From positions 1,736,001 through 1,800,000 of the forward strand of contig NZ_OY762512.1 of NCBI RefSeq assembly GCF_963665995.1: DNA of 64,000 nt. The letters run 5' to 3'. The number at the start of each line of letters is the position of its first letter. Within the stretch, counting starts at the first letter, position 1. A program made the translations under genes and the position numbers. Positions 18,666 through 26,564 of the stretch are shown here, piece after piece. Source of the stretch: Pleurocapsa sp. FMAR1. GTDB lineage: Bacteria > Cyanobacteriota > Cyanobacteriia > Cyanobacteriales > Xenococcaceae. The notes beneath the pieces are model-generated. The model had not been told where the DNA came from. It did not search any database and was given only the letters and a program-made list of their open reading frames with translations.

Positions 18666-19730
18666 CTAAGATGCGATCGCCACTGGTTTGCCAAGAAAAT
18701 AACCTTGAGCGTAGTCAATACTAATTTTTTTCAAGTGTTCTAGTATTTGGTCGTTGTCTACAAACTCGGCAATGGTTTCAATGCCCATTAGGTGAGCAAC
18801 TTCGTTGATTAAATTAACAATGGCGAGATTGTATTCTTCATTGAGAATATTTTTGACCAAACTGCCATCAATTTTTAAATAGTCTACGGGTAAATTTTTG
18901 AGATAAGAAAAGGAAGAAACACCACTGCCAAAATCATCTAAAGCAAATTTGACTCCCAAATCTTTCATCGAGGACATAAATTTTTGAGCATGGATAATTT
19001 GTTCAATAGCTGCGGTTTCAGTGATTTCAAAACAAAGACAATCCCCAGGCACTTGAGATTGCTTGATTAGATCGAGCGCATAATTAGTAAATCTTTCGTC
19101 GTTAATACTAGCACCAGATAAATTGATCGAAACTAACGTTTATGTGTCGCCAAAGCATTTTGCATAGGAGTTTAAAGTTGCTTCTAAAACCCAGCGATCG
19201 ACAATGGTAATTACTCCATAGCGTTCGGCTACAGGAATAAACTGATCTGGGCGAATAGACTTGCCAGAAGCGTCTTTGAGCCGTAACAAAATTTCATAAT
19301 GTTGACGTTGCTGAGCATCATCGACTAAAGGTTTAATTATTTGTAATAGCTGCGCTAGTTATGATGACAGGCGATCGCCGACTAGATGTTCAGCAGTATC
19401 ATTGACAATTTTGAAGCGGTCTAAATCCAGATAGCACAAAACCGATTCAGTATGGTATTTATGTGCTTTTTGCACAGAATATTTTAGTTTTTCATTAAAT
19501 TCACGGCAATTTAATAGACCAGTCAAATCATCATAGGTTGCTTGATAAGCAATTTTTTAAGATAAATTTCTTTCGGCGGTGATTTTTTACTTTACACCGC
19601 GATATTTTAAGAATCGATAATCTCGATCAAATAAAGGATTACCATTAATTTTAAAGATCCTTACCTTATTCTCCTCATCTTTGTTTGAGATAATTCGGGA
19701 TGATAGGAATGAATTACCAAAATATTATCT
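18666..19730 (-). pseudogene. PAS-GGDEF-EAL cyclic-di-GMP protein, decayed
   Basis: Read on the minus strand, one frame gives a PAS-like end (INGNPLFDRDYRFLKYRG), a coiled linker (KIAYQATYDDLTGLLN), the first half of a GGDEF domain (YLDLDRFKIVND) and then an EAL domain (RPDQFIPVAERYGVITIVDRWVLEA ... FEITETAAIEQ ... FALDDFGSG ... LKIDGSLVKN). In-frame stops occur at 19140-19142 and 19359-19361, with more near 19557 and 19590. The GGDEF active-site segment is deleted, so LAQLL runs directly into the EAL start. Only the last 128 codons are open. All lesions being in one frame shows a former diguanylate cyclase/phosphodiesterase. Confidence 0.88.
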
Positions 19731-20089
19731 TTGGCATTAGCTTTTATGATGCCGAAATTAAACCAAAGCAAGCTACATAACACTATTTTGCTAGTCTTTT
19801 TAGACCAATAGCTAAATATGGTTACTGCATTTGTCAGCAAATGAAGACTATATGTAAATTAAGTAGGAAAAATAAAGTTACCTTTAGTCAGAAGTCAGAA
19901 AGCTTTTAGTGATTTATTCCGTTTTTATATAATCCAGCTTAATTTAGTCTGTCCGCTAACGTACATCTATAAAACTGCAAAACAAAGTAAAGTAAGCTGT
20001 TTTACCAATAGCTTACTTTACTTTATAAACGTTTAAAAGTAGTAGATTTAAGTTTCTCCTTTAATTAAACCATCAATATTCCGCGCCTA
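19731..20089. other. Intergenic region downstream of thrS
   Basis: 360 AT-rich bases between the upstream end of the decayed GGDEF-EAL gene and the thrS stop. Apart from the thrS terminator-like hairpin at 19984-20024 I see no gene. Confidence 0.4.
19984..20024 (-). terminator. Strong hairpin downstream of thrS
   Basis: Perfect 15-base arms AAAGTAAAGTAAGCT (19984-19998) and AGCTTACTTTACTTT (20010-20024) with an 11-base loop, about 65 bases after the thrS stop. It is A-T rich rather than GC-rich and lacks a long T-run, but its position favours a thrS 3' end. Confidence 0.55.
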
Positions 20090-21922
20090 CTAAAAGTTAG
20101 TGTGTTCGGAAATTGTTTGAGTCAGCTTACTAATAACTTCGGCTAGAGCGATCGCGCCTAATTCTCCAGAAGCACGAGTACGAATACTCAAGGTATTATC
20201 TTCTACTTCTTTATCGCCGACCACTGACATGATAGGTATTTTTTGCTTCTCGGCATTACGAATCATTTTGCCCAAACGTTCGCCACTAGTATCGGCTTCG
20301 GCACGGATTCCTGCCTCTCGCATTTTGGCAGCGACTTCTTTTACATAGTCAAAATGGGCATCTCGCACGGGTAACAGACGCACCTGCACGGGAGCAAGCC
20401 ACAGGGGAAAGTCGCCCGCATATTCTTCAATCAAGATGCCAATTAGCCTTTCTAATGAACCAAAGGGCGCACGGTGAATCATAATCGGACGCTGACGGGA
20501 GCCATCTTCGGCAACATACTCTAGTTCAAAGCGTTCGGGTAAATTATAGTCTACCTGTACTGTACCTAGCTGCCATTCTCTACCCAAGGCATCTTCAAAG
20601 ATAAAGTCTAGTTTGGGACCATAAAAAGCAGCTTCGCCAATACCTTCAAAATGTTCCATGCCCATTTTTTCTACTGCCCGACGAATTGCATTTTGAGCTT
20701 TATCCCAGGCTTCATCTGAACCGATGTATTTGTCTGAGTCTGGGTCGCGAAAGCTGAGGCGAGCTTTAAAATTAGTCAACTGCAAATTCTTAAAGACAGT
20801 CTGAATCAATTCAACTACCTTCAAAAATTCCTCGTCTAATTGTTCTGGTGTAACGAACAAATGAGCATCGTCTTGAGTAAAACCTCTAACTCGTGTAAGT
20901 CCACCCAATTCTCCTGACTGTTCGTAACGATAGACTGTACCAAATTCCGCCAGTCGTATCGGTAACTCTTTGTAAGAGCGTAATTCACTTTGATAGATTT
21001 GAATATGAAATGGACAGTTCATGGGCTTAAGAACAAAACCCTGTTCTGCTGCTGCTGCTGCCTCGTCTTCCGCCATCATCGGAAACGAGTCTTCCCTATA
21101 GTTTTGCCAGTGACCTGAGATTTTGAATAAATCGACTTTACCCAGGTGAGGCGTAACTACAGGCAGATAACCCCGCTTTATTTGTTCTTGTTTGAGATAA
21201 TCTTCTAATTGCGATCGCAAGACAGTCCCTTTAGGAGTCCACAAGGGTAAACCTGCCCCGACTAAATCAGAGAAGATAAATAAGCCCAATTCTTTGCCTA
21301 GCTTGCGATGATCGCGTTTTAGAGCCTCTTCTTGGCGACGCTGATATTCTGCTAGCTGTTCGGGTGTTTCCCAAGCAGTACCATAAATACGCTGTAGCTG
21401 TGCCTTAGTTTCATCTCCGCGCCAGTATGCCCCTGCCACGCTTTCTAGAGCGAACGCCTTAGGATCGATATCAGCAGTGTGGGCTACATGAGGACCTGCA
21501 CACAAGTCCCACCATTGTTCTCCTAAATGATAAATGGTAATTGGCTCGTGAATACTGTCTAAAATTTCCAACTTGTAGGGTTCGCCTTGAGCTTCAATGC
21601 GTTGTTTAGCTTCTTCTCGGCTAACTTCTTCTCGCATCACAGGCAGGTTACGATTAATAATTTTGCTCATTTCCTTACGGATTTTTTTCAAATCCTTTTC
21701 GGTAAAGGGATCGGGACTATCAAAATCGTAATAAAAGCCATTTTCTGTGCAGGGGCCTATAGTAACCTGTGCTTTAGGAAAAAGCTTTTGCACCGCCATT
21801 GCCATGATGTGAGATGCGGTGTGGCGAATTTTTTTAAGAGATTCGGATTCACTAGTACGGAGTAATTTTATTGGTTGTTGTGCTTGTTCTGCTTCAGGCA
21901 TCGGCTGTTGTAAAGGACGCAA
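20090..21922 (-). CDS. thrS: Threonyl-tRNA synthetase
   Basis: Charges tRNA-Thr. The 610-residue protein lacks the N-terminal TGS domain of the roughly 640-residue E. coli type and starts with a short tail before the editing-like domain (RHTASHIMAMAVQKLFP and CAGPHV). The class II catalytic core includes the zinc/Thr-binding MNCPFHIQIY and motif 2 VRGFTQDDAHLF. Motif 3 lies in HRAPFGSLERLIGIL. The anticodon-binding domain covers about 510-600. The start is placed at the ATG giving MRPLQQPM; an internal start is possible since this short tail is poorly conserved. Confidence 0.95.
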   Translation of the reverse strand: MRPLQQPMPEAEQAQQPIKLLRTSESESLKKIRHTASHIMAMAVQKLFPKAQVTIGPCTENGFYYDFDSPDPFTEKDLKKIRKEMSKIINRNLPVMREEVSREEAKQRIEAQGEPYKLEILDSIHEPITIYHLGEQWWDLCAGPHVAHTADIDPKAFALESVAGAYWRGDETKAQLQRIYGTAWETPEQLAEYQRRQEEALKRDHRKLGKELGLFIFSDLVGAGLPLWTPKGTVLRSQLEDYLKQEQIKRGYLPVVTPHLGKVDLFKISGHWQNYREDSFPMMAEDEAAAAAEQGFVLKPMNCPFHIQIYQSELRSYKELPIRLAEFGTVYRYEQSGELGGLTRVRGFTQDDAHLFVTPEQLDEEFLKVVELIQTVFKNLQLTNFKARLSFRDPDSDKYIGSDEAWDKAQNAIRRAVEKMGMEHFEGIGEAAFYGPKLDFIFEDALGREWQLGTVQVDYNLPERFELEYVAEDGSRQRPIMIHRAPFGSLERLIGILIEEYAGDFPLWLAPVQVRLLPVRDAHFDYVKEVAAKMREAGIRAEADTSGERLGKMIRNAEKQKIPIMSVVGDKEVEDNTLSIRTRASGELGAIALAEVISKLTQTISEHTNF

Positions 21923-22084
21923 ATAATCTCGTTATATTTTAAGTCTAATCTGAATTTAATTACTCTTACACTTTCTAACTGCTTTAACTCTTGCAAATAA
22001 ATATATGATAAAAAAATGAAATTATATTAAATTTTATGAAAACCGCTAAGATAAATATTAAGATAACAAGCTAATTTAAATTTA

Positions 22085-22405
22085 ATGTCTAGACAACAGC
22101 CTAATGAGAAAGAGTTACTCAAGACGGTTTTAGAGCCACTTTTAGAAGATTTTCAATATTGGTTTGAGCGATCGCGCACTTTATTAGAATCAGAGCCAAT
22201 GCCTTTTTTTTCTGCTCAAGAGCAAGCTCAATTATTAGAGAGAATTGTTGAGAGTCAAAAAGAAGTTCAAACGGTACAAATGCTATTTCAGGCTACAAAT
22301 GGTGCAGCAGGTATAGACTCAAGAATGCTGCTTCCCTGGCATCAGTTAGTGGCTGAGTGCTGGAATGTAGCCCAAAAACGACGAAAATTTAAAAATCAAG
22401 CTTAA
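22085..22405 (+). CDS. DUF2605 protein
   Basis: A 106-residue protein with the DUF2605 pattern: LLKTVLEPLLEDFQYWFERSR, then LLE followed by MPFFSAQEQAQLLERI and a C-terminal LPWHQLVAECWNVAQ. This family is restricted to cyanobacteria and plastids, and function is unknown. It is soluble and helical. It is followed on the same strand 99 bases later by the DUF2973 gene; the pair is conserved next to each other in many cyanobacteria as I recall, suggesting a shared role. Confidence 0.82.
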   Translation: MSRQQPNEKELLKTVLEPLLEDFQYWFERSRTLLESEPMPFFSAQEQAQLLERIVESQKEVQTVQMLFQATNGAAGIDSRMLLPWHQLVAECWNVAQKRRKFKNQA

Positions 22406-22504
22406 ACATCTAATATATCTGACAAATCTCAAACAACAGTAAAAAAACTCATTGATGTAACTTTGAAGATCATCTAGAAGAGTTTATTAGCAAAAAAAAG
22501 ACTT

Positions 22505-22810
22505 ATGTTGCATTTAGTTTACATTCTGGTATTTACTGTCATTGCCCTTTTGGCAGTTAGTAATCTCATACGTAGTTTAATTACTTTGAGTGCAGATACT
22601 CAAAAGTTCTATGCTCCCAATCACAATCGCTCAAGCAACAATCATTTTCGCCAGCAAAAAGGAGTTCATCCAGAACTATTAGATGAGCAAGGTAAAGTGA
22701 TTCAAGAACCATTACTCGTAATGCGATCTGTATCTGTAGATGATGCACGCTCAAAGCTAGATGCTTTATACGATGCCTCACCTAGTAAAACCGTTGAGCC
22801 TGAAGATTAG
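22505..22810 (+). CDS. DUF2973 membrane-anchored protein
   Basis: A 101-residue protein: one N-terminal membrane helix (residues 2-26, LHLVYILVFTVIALLAVSNLI), followed by a soluble tail with HPELLDEQGKVIQEPLLVMRSVSVDDARSKLDALYDASP. That tail is the DUF2973 signature, a cyanobacterial family of unknown function. The N-terminal helix without a cleavage site suggests a membrane anchor with the tail in the cytoplasm. It lies directly after the DUF2605 gene. Confidence 0.82.
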   Translation: MLHLVYILVFTVIALLAVSNLIRSLITLSADTQKFYAPNHNRSSNNHFRQQKGVHPELLDEQGKVIQEPLLVMRSVSVDDARSKLDALYDASPSKTVEPED

Positions 22811-22830
22811 TTCAGCAGTTAAGACAGTTA

Positions 22831-23050
22831 GACAAGCGATTCCCGCGCAAGGTTCAACGTCGCAAAGCATTCCCTTGCGTCGCCGTCAGGTGCAAAGGAA
22901 TGCTGACTTAGCAAGAAAATGCTCACCCAGCAAGACAAAGGCGCACTTCCGCATGTACGCGCGAGGGAGGCGGTTAGCAAAAAAAGAGTTCATTTTATTT
23001 ACGTAGCGGTTACGCAGCAAGTCGCTAGGCTTAGCCATGACTTTTTATCG
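22831..23050. repeat. GC-rich repeat block with large hairpin
   Basis: Within an AT-rich gap, a GC-rich block starts near 22831. AGCATTCCCTTGC (22866-22878) and GCAAAGGAATGCT (22892-22904) form a 12-of-13-bp hairpin. Its reverse complement matches 56577-56604 with two mismatches over 28 bases (core CCTGACGGCGACGC). Further on are GCGCACTTCCGCATG-like and GTAGCGGTTACGCAGC motifs of the same dispersed repeat type. Reading frames across it are not credible proteins. The rest of this gap (to 23164) is plain AT-rich sequence. Confidence 0.6.
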
Positions 23051-23164
23051 CTATTTTCTAGCGTCAGTGCTAAGAAAATACTTTGGTTATTAAATATTAG
23101 GGCAAATAGCGTTTCCCTTAAGCTTTATGGGAACTATAAATATTGCAGTTTTTAACTAGTTCCT

Positions 23165-23416
23165 ATGCCGAGAAAGCCTGACGAATACGCAGTTAACCTT
23201 TTAATTTCTGGTGGTCATAAAGAAGAAGTTCGCTTTACTTCTGTTCAAGATTTCCAAAAATGGTATAGCACGGAATTAATGTCAAAATCAGATTCGGAAG
23301 ATTTCGTTAATGTACCAATTAAGAACATTCAGGGAGAATATATGGTTATTCGACCAAAGAGCGTACTAGCTATCCGAGTTGAACCAGTTTTCCTTAGTAG
23401 TGTAGAGCGATTTTAA
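23165..23416 (+). CDS. Small conserved-type hypothetical protein
   Basis: An 83-residue soluble protein (PDEYAVNLLISGGHKEEVRFTSVQDFQKWYSTEL...) with alternating strand and helix pattern. The segment FVNVPIKNIQGEYMVIRPKSVLAIRVEP is well structured, suggesting a small beta-rich fold. I think this is a conserved cyanobacterial protein but know no family name. It stands alone, convergent with cytM, with a gap of 49 bases between stops. Confidence 0.65.
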   Translation: MPRKPDEYAVNLLISGGHKEEVRFTSVQDFQKWYSTELMSKSDSEDFVNVPIKNIQGEYMVIRPKSVLAIRVEPVFLSSVERF

Positions 23417-23465
23417 ATTCTCTTAGGTAAGGGCTGATGATCATTTGCCCTTACTTAAACTTAAG

Positions 23466-23840
23466 CTATAGCTGATTTAAATAGCTAAGTAAATCTGCCA
23501 TTTCTTGCCGACTAGGTTGAAACTTGGGCATGGGAGGAGTTTGCCCGCTAGTGACTTGCCCGATCAAGTCTCGCTGAGATCTGCGCTTAGAAATATTTTC
23601 TAATCTTGGTCCTACATTTCTTTCTGCCTGTAAACTATGGCAACCTGCACAATTAATTTGAAACATTGCTAAGCCTTTAGAAGCATCACCTTCTAAAGAC
23701 AACACCTCATGGGCATAGGGATCTGAAACGTTTTGCCAATGGATTCCTAGAATGCTGATGCCGATCATCAGCATTACTGCCACTATGATTAAAAATAGGC
23801 GGTTTAGCCAAGCCTGAGTTTGGACTAACTGATTATCCAC
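23466..23840 (-). CDS. cytM: Cytochrome cM
   Basis: A membrane-anchored c-type cytochrome (124 residues) found in cyanobacteria, linked to regulation of respiratory and photosynthetic electron flow. An uncleaved N-terminal anchor spans about residues 13-33. The haem motif is INCAGCHSLQ (Cys64, Cys67, His68), and Met104 in TPPMPKFQP is the expected sixth ligand. LSLEGDASKGLAMFQINCAGC and EMADLLSYL match CytM. petG lies about 260 bases away, divergently transcribed. Confidence 0.92.
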   Translation of the reverse strand: MDNQLVQTQAWLNRLFLIIVAVMLMIGISILGIHWQNVSDPYAHEVLSLEGDASKGLAMFQINCAGCHSLQAERNVGPRLENISKRRSQRDLIGQVTSGQTPPMPKFQPSRQEMADLLSYLNQL

Positions 23841-24097
23841 TATGTATATTTATGTGTATTAAAGAATTTATGAATGTTTACTTATATTAACTATGATTCA
23901 ACAAATATTTTAAAATCTTATAGATAAGCTACGCAAGTTACTCATTTAATTTCTTAAAAGCTGAATATGGTATAGATAGCAAACTGAAAACAAACATAAG
24001 TTAAAATTATGTTTGCTACCTAGTCTCTGTGACAGCTATGGCTGAATTAGCGTAGGATATATTTTAGTTAGTTAATTTACTTTTAAGGAGATACGCT

Positions 24098-24214
24098 GTG
24101 CTCGAACCTTTACTTCTAGGAATTGTTCTAGGTTTAGTTTTTATTACTTTGGCAGGACTATTCTTTGCTGCTTATATGCAGTTCAAGCGTGGTAATAAAT
24201 TAGGCATTGATTAA
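24098..24214 (+). CDS. petG: Cytochrome b6-f complex subunit PetG
   Basis: A 38-residue single-helix subunit required for stability of the cytochrome b6-f complex in the thylakoid membrane. It starts with GTG at 24098 after a clear ribosome-binding site AAGGAG (24085-24090). The sequence [12 protein letters not shown]...[16 protein letters not shown] is the PetG signature: acidic N-terminus outside, one membrane helix, basic KRGN end. It shares the intergenic region with the divergent cytM, keeping two electron-transport genes together. Confidence 0.93.
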   Translation: MLEPLLLGIVLGLVFITLAGLFFAAYMQFKRGNKLGID

Positions 24215-24404
24215 AGATACGTTCAATGTGGATGAGTTTCCTTCTAATTAACTAGTCTTTTAGCTTTCAAGATTTTTAATTCACATCAGATGTTAAGGAT
24301 AAATTTTCTTTGATATCAAAGCAATTATTTGGATTATAAATATATCGCCAATGAGTTAGTAGATTAGGATCACTGCTCATTTTTTTTGGGCGATAGACAT
24401 AATT

Positions 24405-26534
24405 TTATGTTTGACTTCGCTTCTGGCCTCGAACTAGCTTGATTTCTTCGTAACTATAGTCGTCTGTAAGGCTATCTTTTATAGCTTTTAGACTGGCATC
24501 TCCAATTTGCTCGATCGCTTTGATAATTGTTTGTTGCTTATCTGCTGTAACTAAGTTATTTAGAGCTACTGGCTGATTCATTTCTAATAGCTCACTTAAA
24601 TGATTGCAAATTGTTGAGATTGCAAAACCGCGTTTTTGGGCGATTTCAGCTACGCTCAAACCCTGCTGATGTAGCTCTAGAGTAGTCATTTGGCTTTTTG
24701 AAGGAATGCTGACGGGTAGTTTATGTAACTCATTAAACTCTAAAATTGCCGAAATAAAACTATCGCCATACTGTTGGGCTTTATATTCGTTAACTCCCGA
24801 TAAATTAGCAAAATCAGTTAAAGTTTTAGGACGCACTTGTGCCATCAGCTTGAGACTAGAATCGGCAAAAATCATATAGGGTGCAAGAGAACTGCGATCG
24901 CCAATTTGTTTACGTAGTTTTCTGAGTTTTTCAAACAGTAATTCTGCTTCTTCTTTACGAGGATTGTAAGTAGCTGTAGTTGTAGTTTGGTGTTTGTCAA
25001 TGGCAATCTTTACCGCTAGTTGACCACGAAAAACTTCCCAACTACGTTTATTAAGTTTAAGTACGGAATAACCGTCAGTTGTTTGCCCTACCAAACCTTG
25101 ATGAACCAGACTTCGCCCCAGCATTCGCCATTCATCGGCGGTTCTACCCTTGCCGATACCATAGGTAGATAATAGATGATGTCCATACTGATGGATTTTC
25201 TGTTTGCGTGAGCCTATTAAGACATCGACGATGTGATTTACACCGAATTTTTCCTGACAACGAGCAACACAAGAGAGAAACTTTTGAGCTTCTACAGTCC
25301 AGTCTTCGATGGGTTTAGGATTAAGACAGTTATCGCACTTACCGCAATTTCCAGGATATCTTTCACCAAAATAGCGCAGGATAATGGTACGACGGCAATC
25401 ATTACCCTCGGCATAGTTAATTACCTGACGTAACTGTTGCAGAGCAATCTTTTGTTCATTTTGATCGGCTTTTTGTTCGATCAAAAACTCAATCTTTTTG
25501 CGATCGCCCAAACTAAAAAACAAAATAGACTTAGATAGTTCGCCGTCTCTGCCTGCCCTGCCTGATTCTTGGTAAAAGCTTTCTAAACTGCGGGGTAAAT
25601 CGTAATGAAAAACAAACCGCACATCAGGCTTATCAATACCCATACCAAAAGCAATGGTGGCAACAATTACCTGGATATTATCCCGCAAAAAGCTAGTTTG
25701 ATTACTACTTCTTTCTTTATCTGATAATCCTGCATGATAGGGTAAGGCATCTATACCATCATGCTTAAGCTTAGTCGCTACTTCTTCGACGCGACGACGA
25801 CTTAGACAATAAACTATCCCCGCACCCGATTCTGAGCGAATAGTCCGCAGCAGCTTATGGTAGATATTGCGGTCTTTAGGCTGTATTTCATAATGAAGAT
25901 TGGGGCGATCAAAGCTAGCAACATGAATATCAGGCGATCGCAAGTTTAGCTGTTGAATTATATCCTGCTGAACTCTTTTGGTGGCGGTGGCGGTAAGTGC
26001 CTGAAGAGGAATCTGGGGATAGCGTTGACGTAATAGTTTTAGCTTGCTATATTCAGGGCGAAAATCGTGTCCCCACTCAGAGACGCAGTGTGCCTCATCA
26101 ATGGCGATGGTGGATATACCTACCTGCTGGGATACTTGTTCGAGAAAAAGACTAAATCTTTCATTTAACAGCCTTTCTGGAGCAACATAGAGTAGCTTAA
26201 CCTGATTTTTGAGAATAGCTATTTGACGCGATCGCCTTTCTTCATACTTGATAGTACTGTTAAGATAGGTAGCATTGATTCCATTATCCTGTAAAGAATC
26301 TACCTGATCCTGCATTAAGGCAATTAGGGGCGAAACCACAATAGTTATGCCATCTTTAAGCAAAGCTGGCAATTGAAAACAAAGAGATTTACCTCCTCCT
26401 GTAGGCATAATTGTCAATAAATCTTGGTTACGTAAAGCTGCTTCAATAATTTTCTTTTGTCCAGGACGAAAGCTATCGTGACCAAAAAAATGTTTTAAAG
26501 CTAACTCTAACGAGGCAAAAGTTGACATAACCAA
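24405..26534 (-). CDS. recQ: ATP-dependent DNA helicase RecQ
   Basis: 3'-5' superfamily 2 helicase acting in recombination and replication-fork repair. 709 residues with motif I MPTGGGKSLCFQLPA, motif II IDEAHCVSEWGHDFRP, motif III LTATA and motif VI YQESGRAGRDG. The RecQ zinc site is CRRTIILRYFGE...CGKCDNC. A winged-helix domain follows (about 405-510), then HRDC (about 520-600), then a C-terminal helix-turn-helix extension (LHQQGLSVAEIAQKRGFAISTICNHL). It lies 30 bases after the adenylate cyclase gene on the same strand, so a joint transcript is likely. Confidence 0.95.
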   Translation of the reverse strand: MVMSTFASLELALKHFFGHDSFRPGQKKIIEAALRNQDLLTIMPTGGGKSLCFQLPALLKDGITIVVSPLIALMQDQVDSLQDNGINATYLNSTIKYEERRSRQIAILKNQVKLLYVAPERLLNERFSLFLEQVSQQVGISTIAIDEAHCVSEWGHDFRPEYSKLKLLRQRYPQIPLQALTATATKRVQQDIIQQLNLRSPDIHVASFDRPNLHYEIQPKDRNIYHKLLRTIRSESGAGIVYCLSRRRVEEVATKLKHDGIDALPYHAGLSDKERSSNQTSFLRDNIQVIVATIAFGMGIDKPDVRFVFHYDLPRSLESFYQESGRAGRDGELSKSILFFSLGDRKKIEFLIEQKADQNEQKIALQQLRQVINYAEGNDCRRTIILRYFGERYPGNCGKCDNCLNPKPIEDWTVEAQKFLSCVARCQEKFGVNHIVDVLIGSRKQKIHQYGHHLLSTYGIGKGRTADEWRMLGRSLVHQGLVGQTTDGYSVLKLNKRSWEVFRGQLAVKIAIDKHQTTTTATYNPRKEEAELLFEKLRKLRKQIGDRSSLAPYMIFADSSLKLMAQVRPKTLTDFANLSGVNEYKAQQYGDSFISAILEFNELHKLPVSIPSKSQMTTLELHQQGLSVAEIAQKRGFAISTICNHLSELLEMNQPVALNNLVTADKQQTIIKAIEQIGDASLKAIKDSLTDDYSYEEIKLVRGQKRSQT

Positions 26535-26564
26535 AAAGAAGGATATCTATCTCTAAAAGATATT

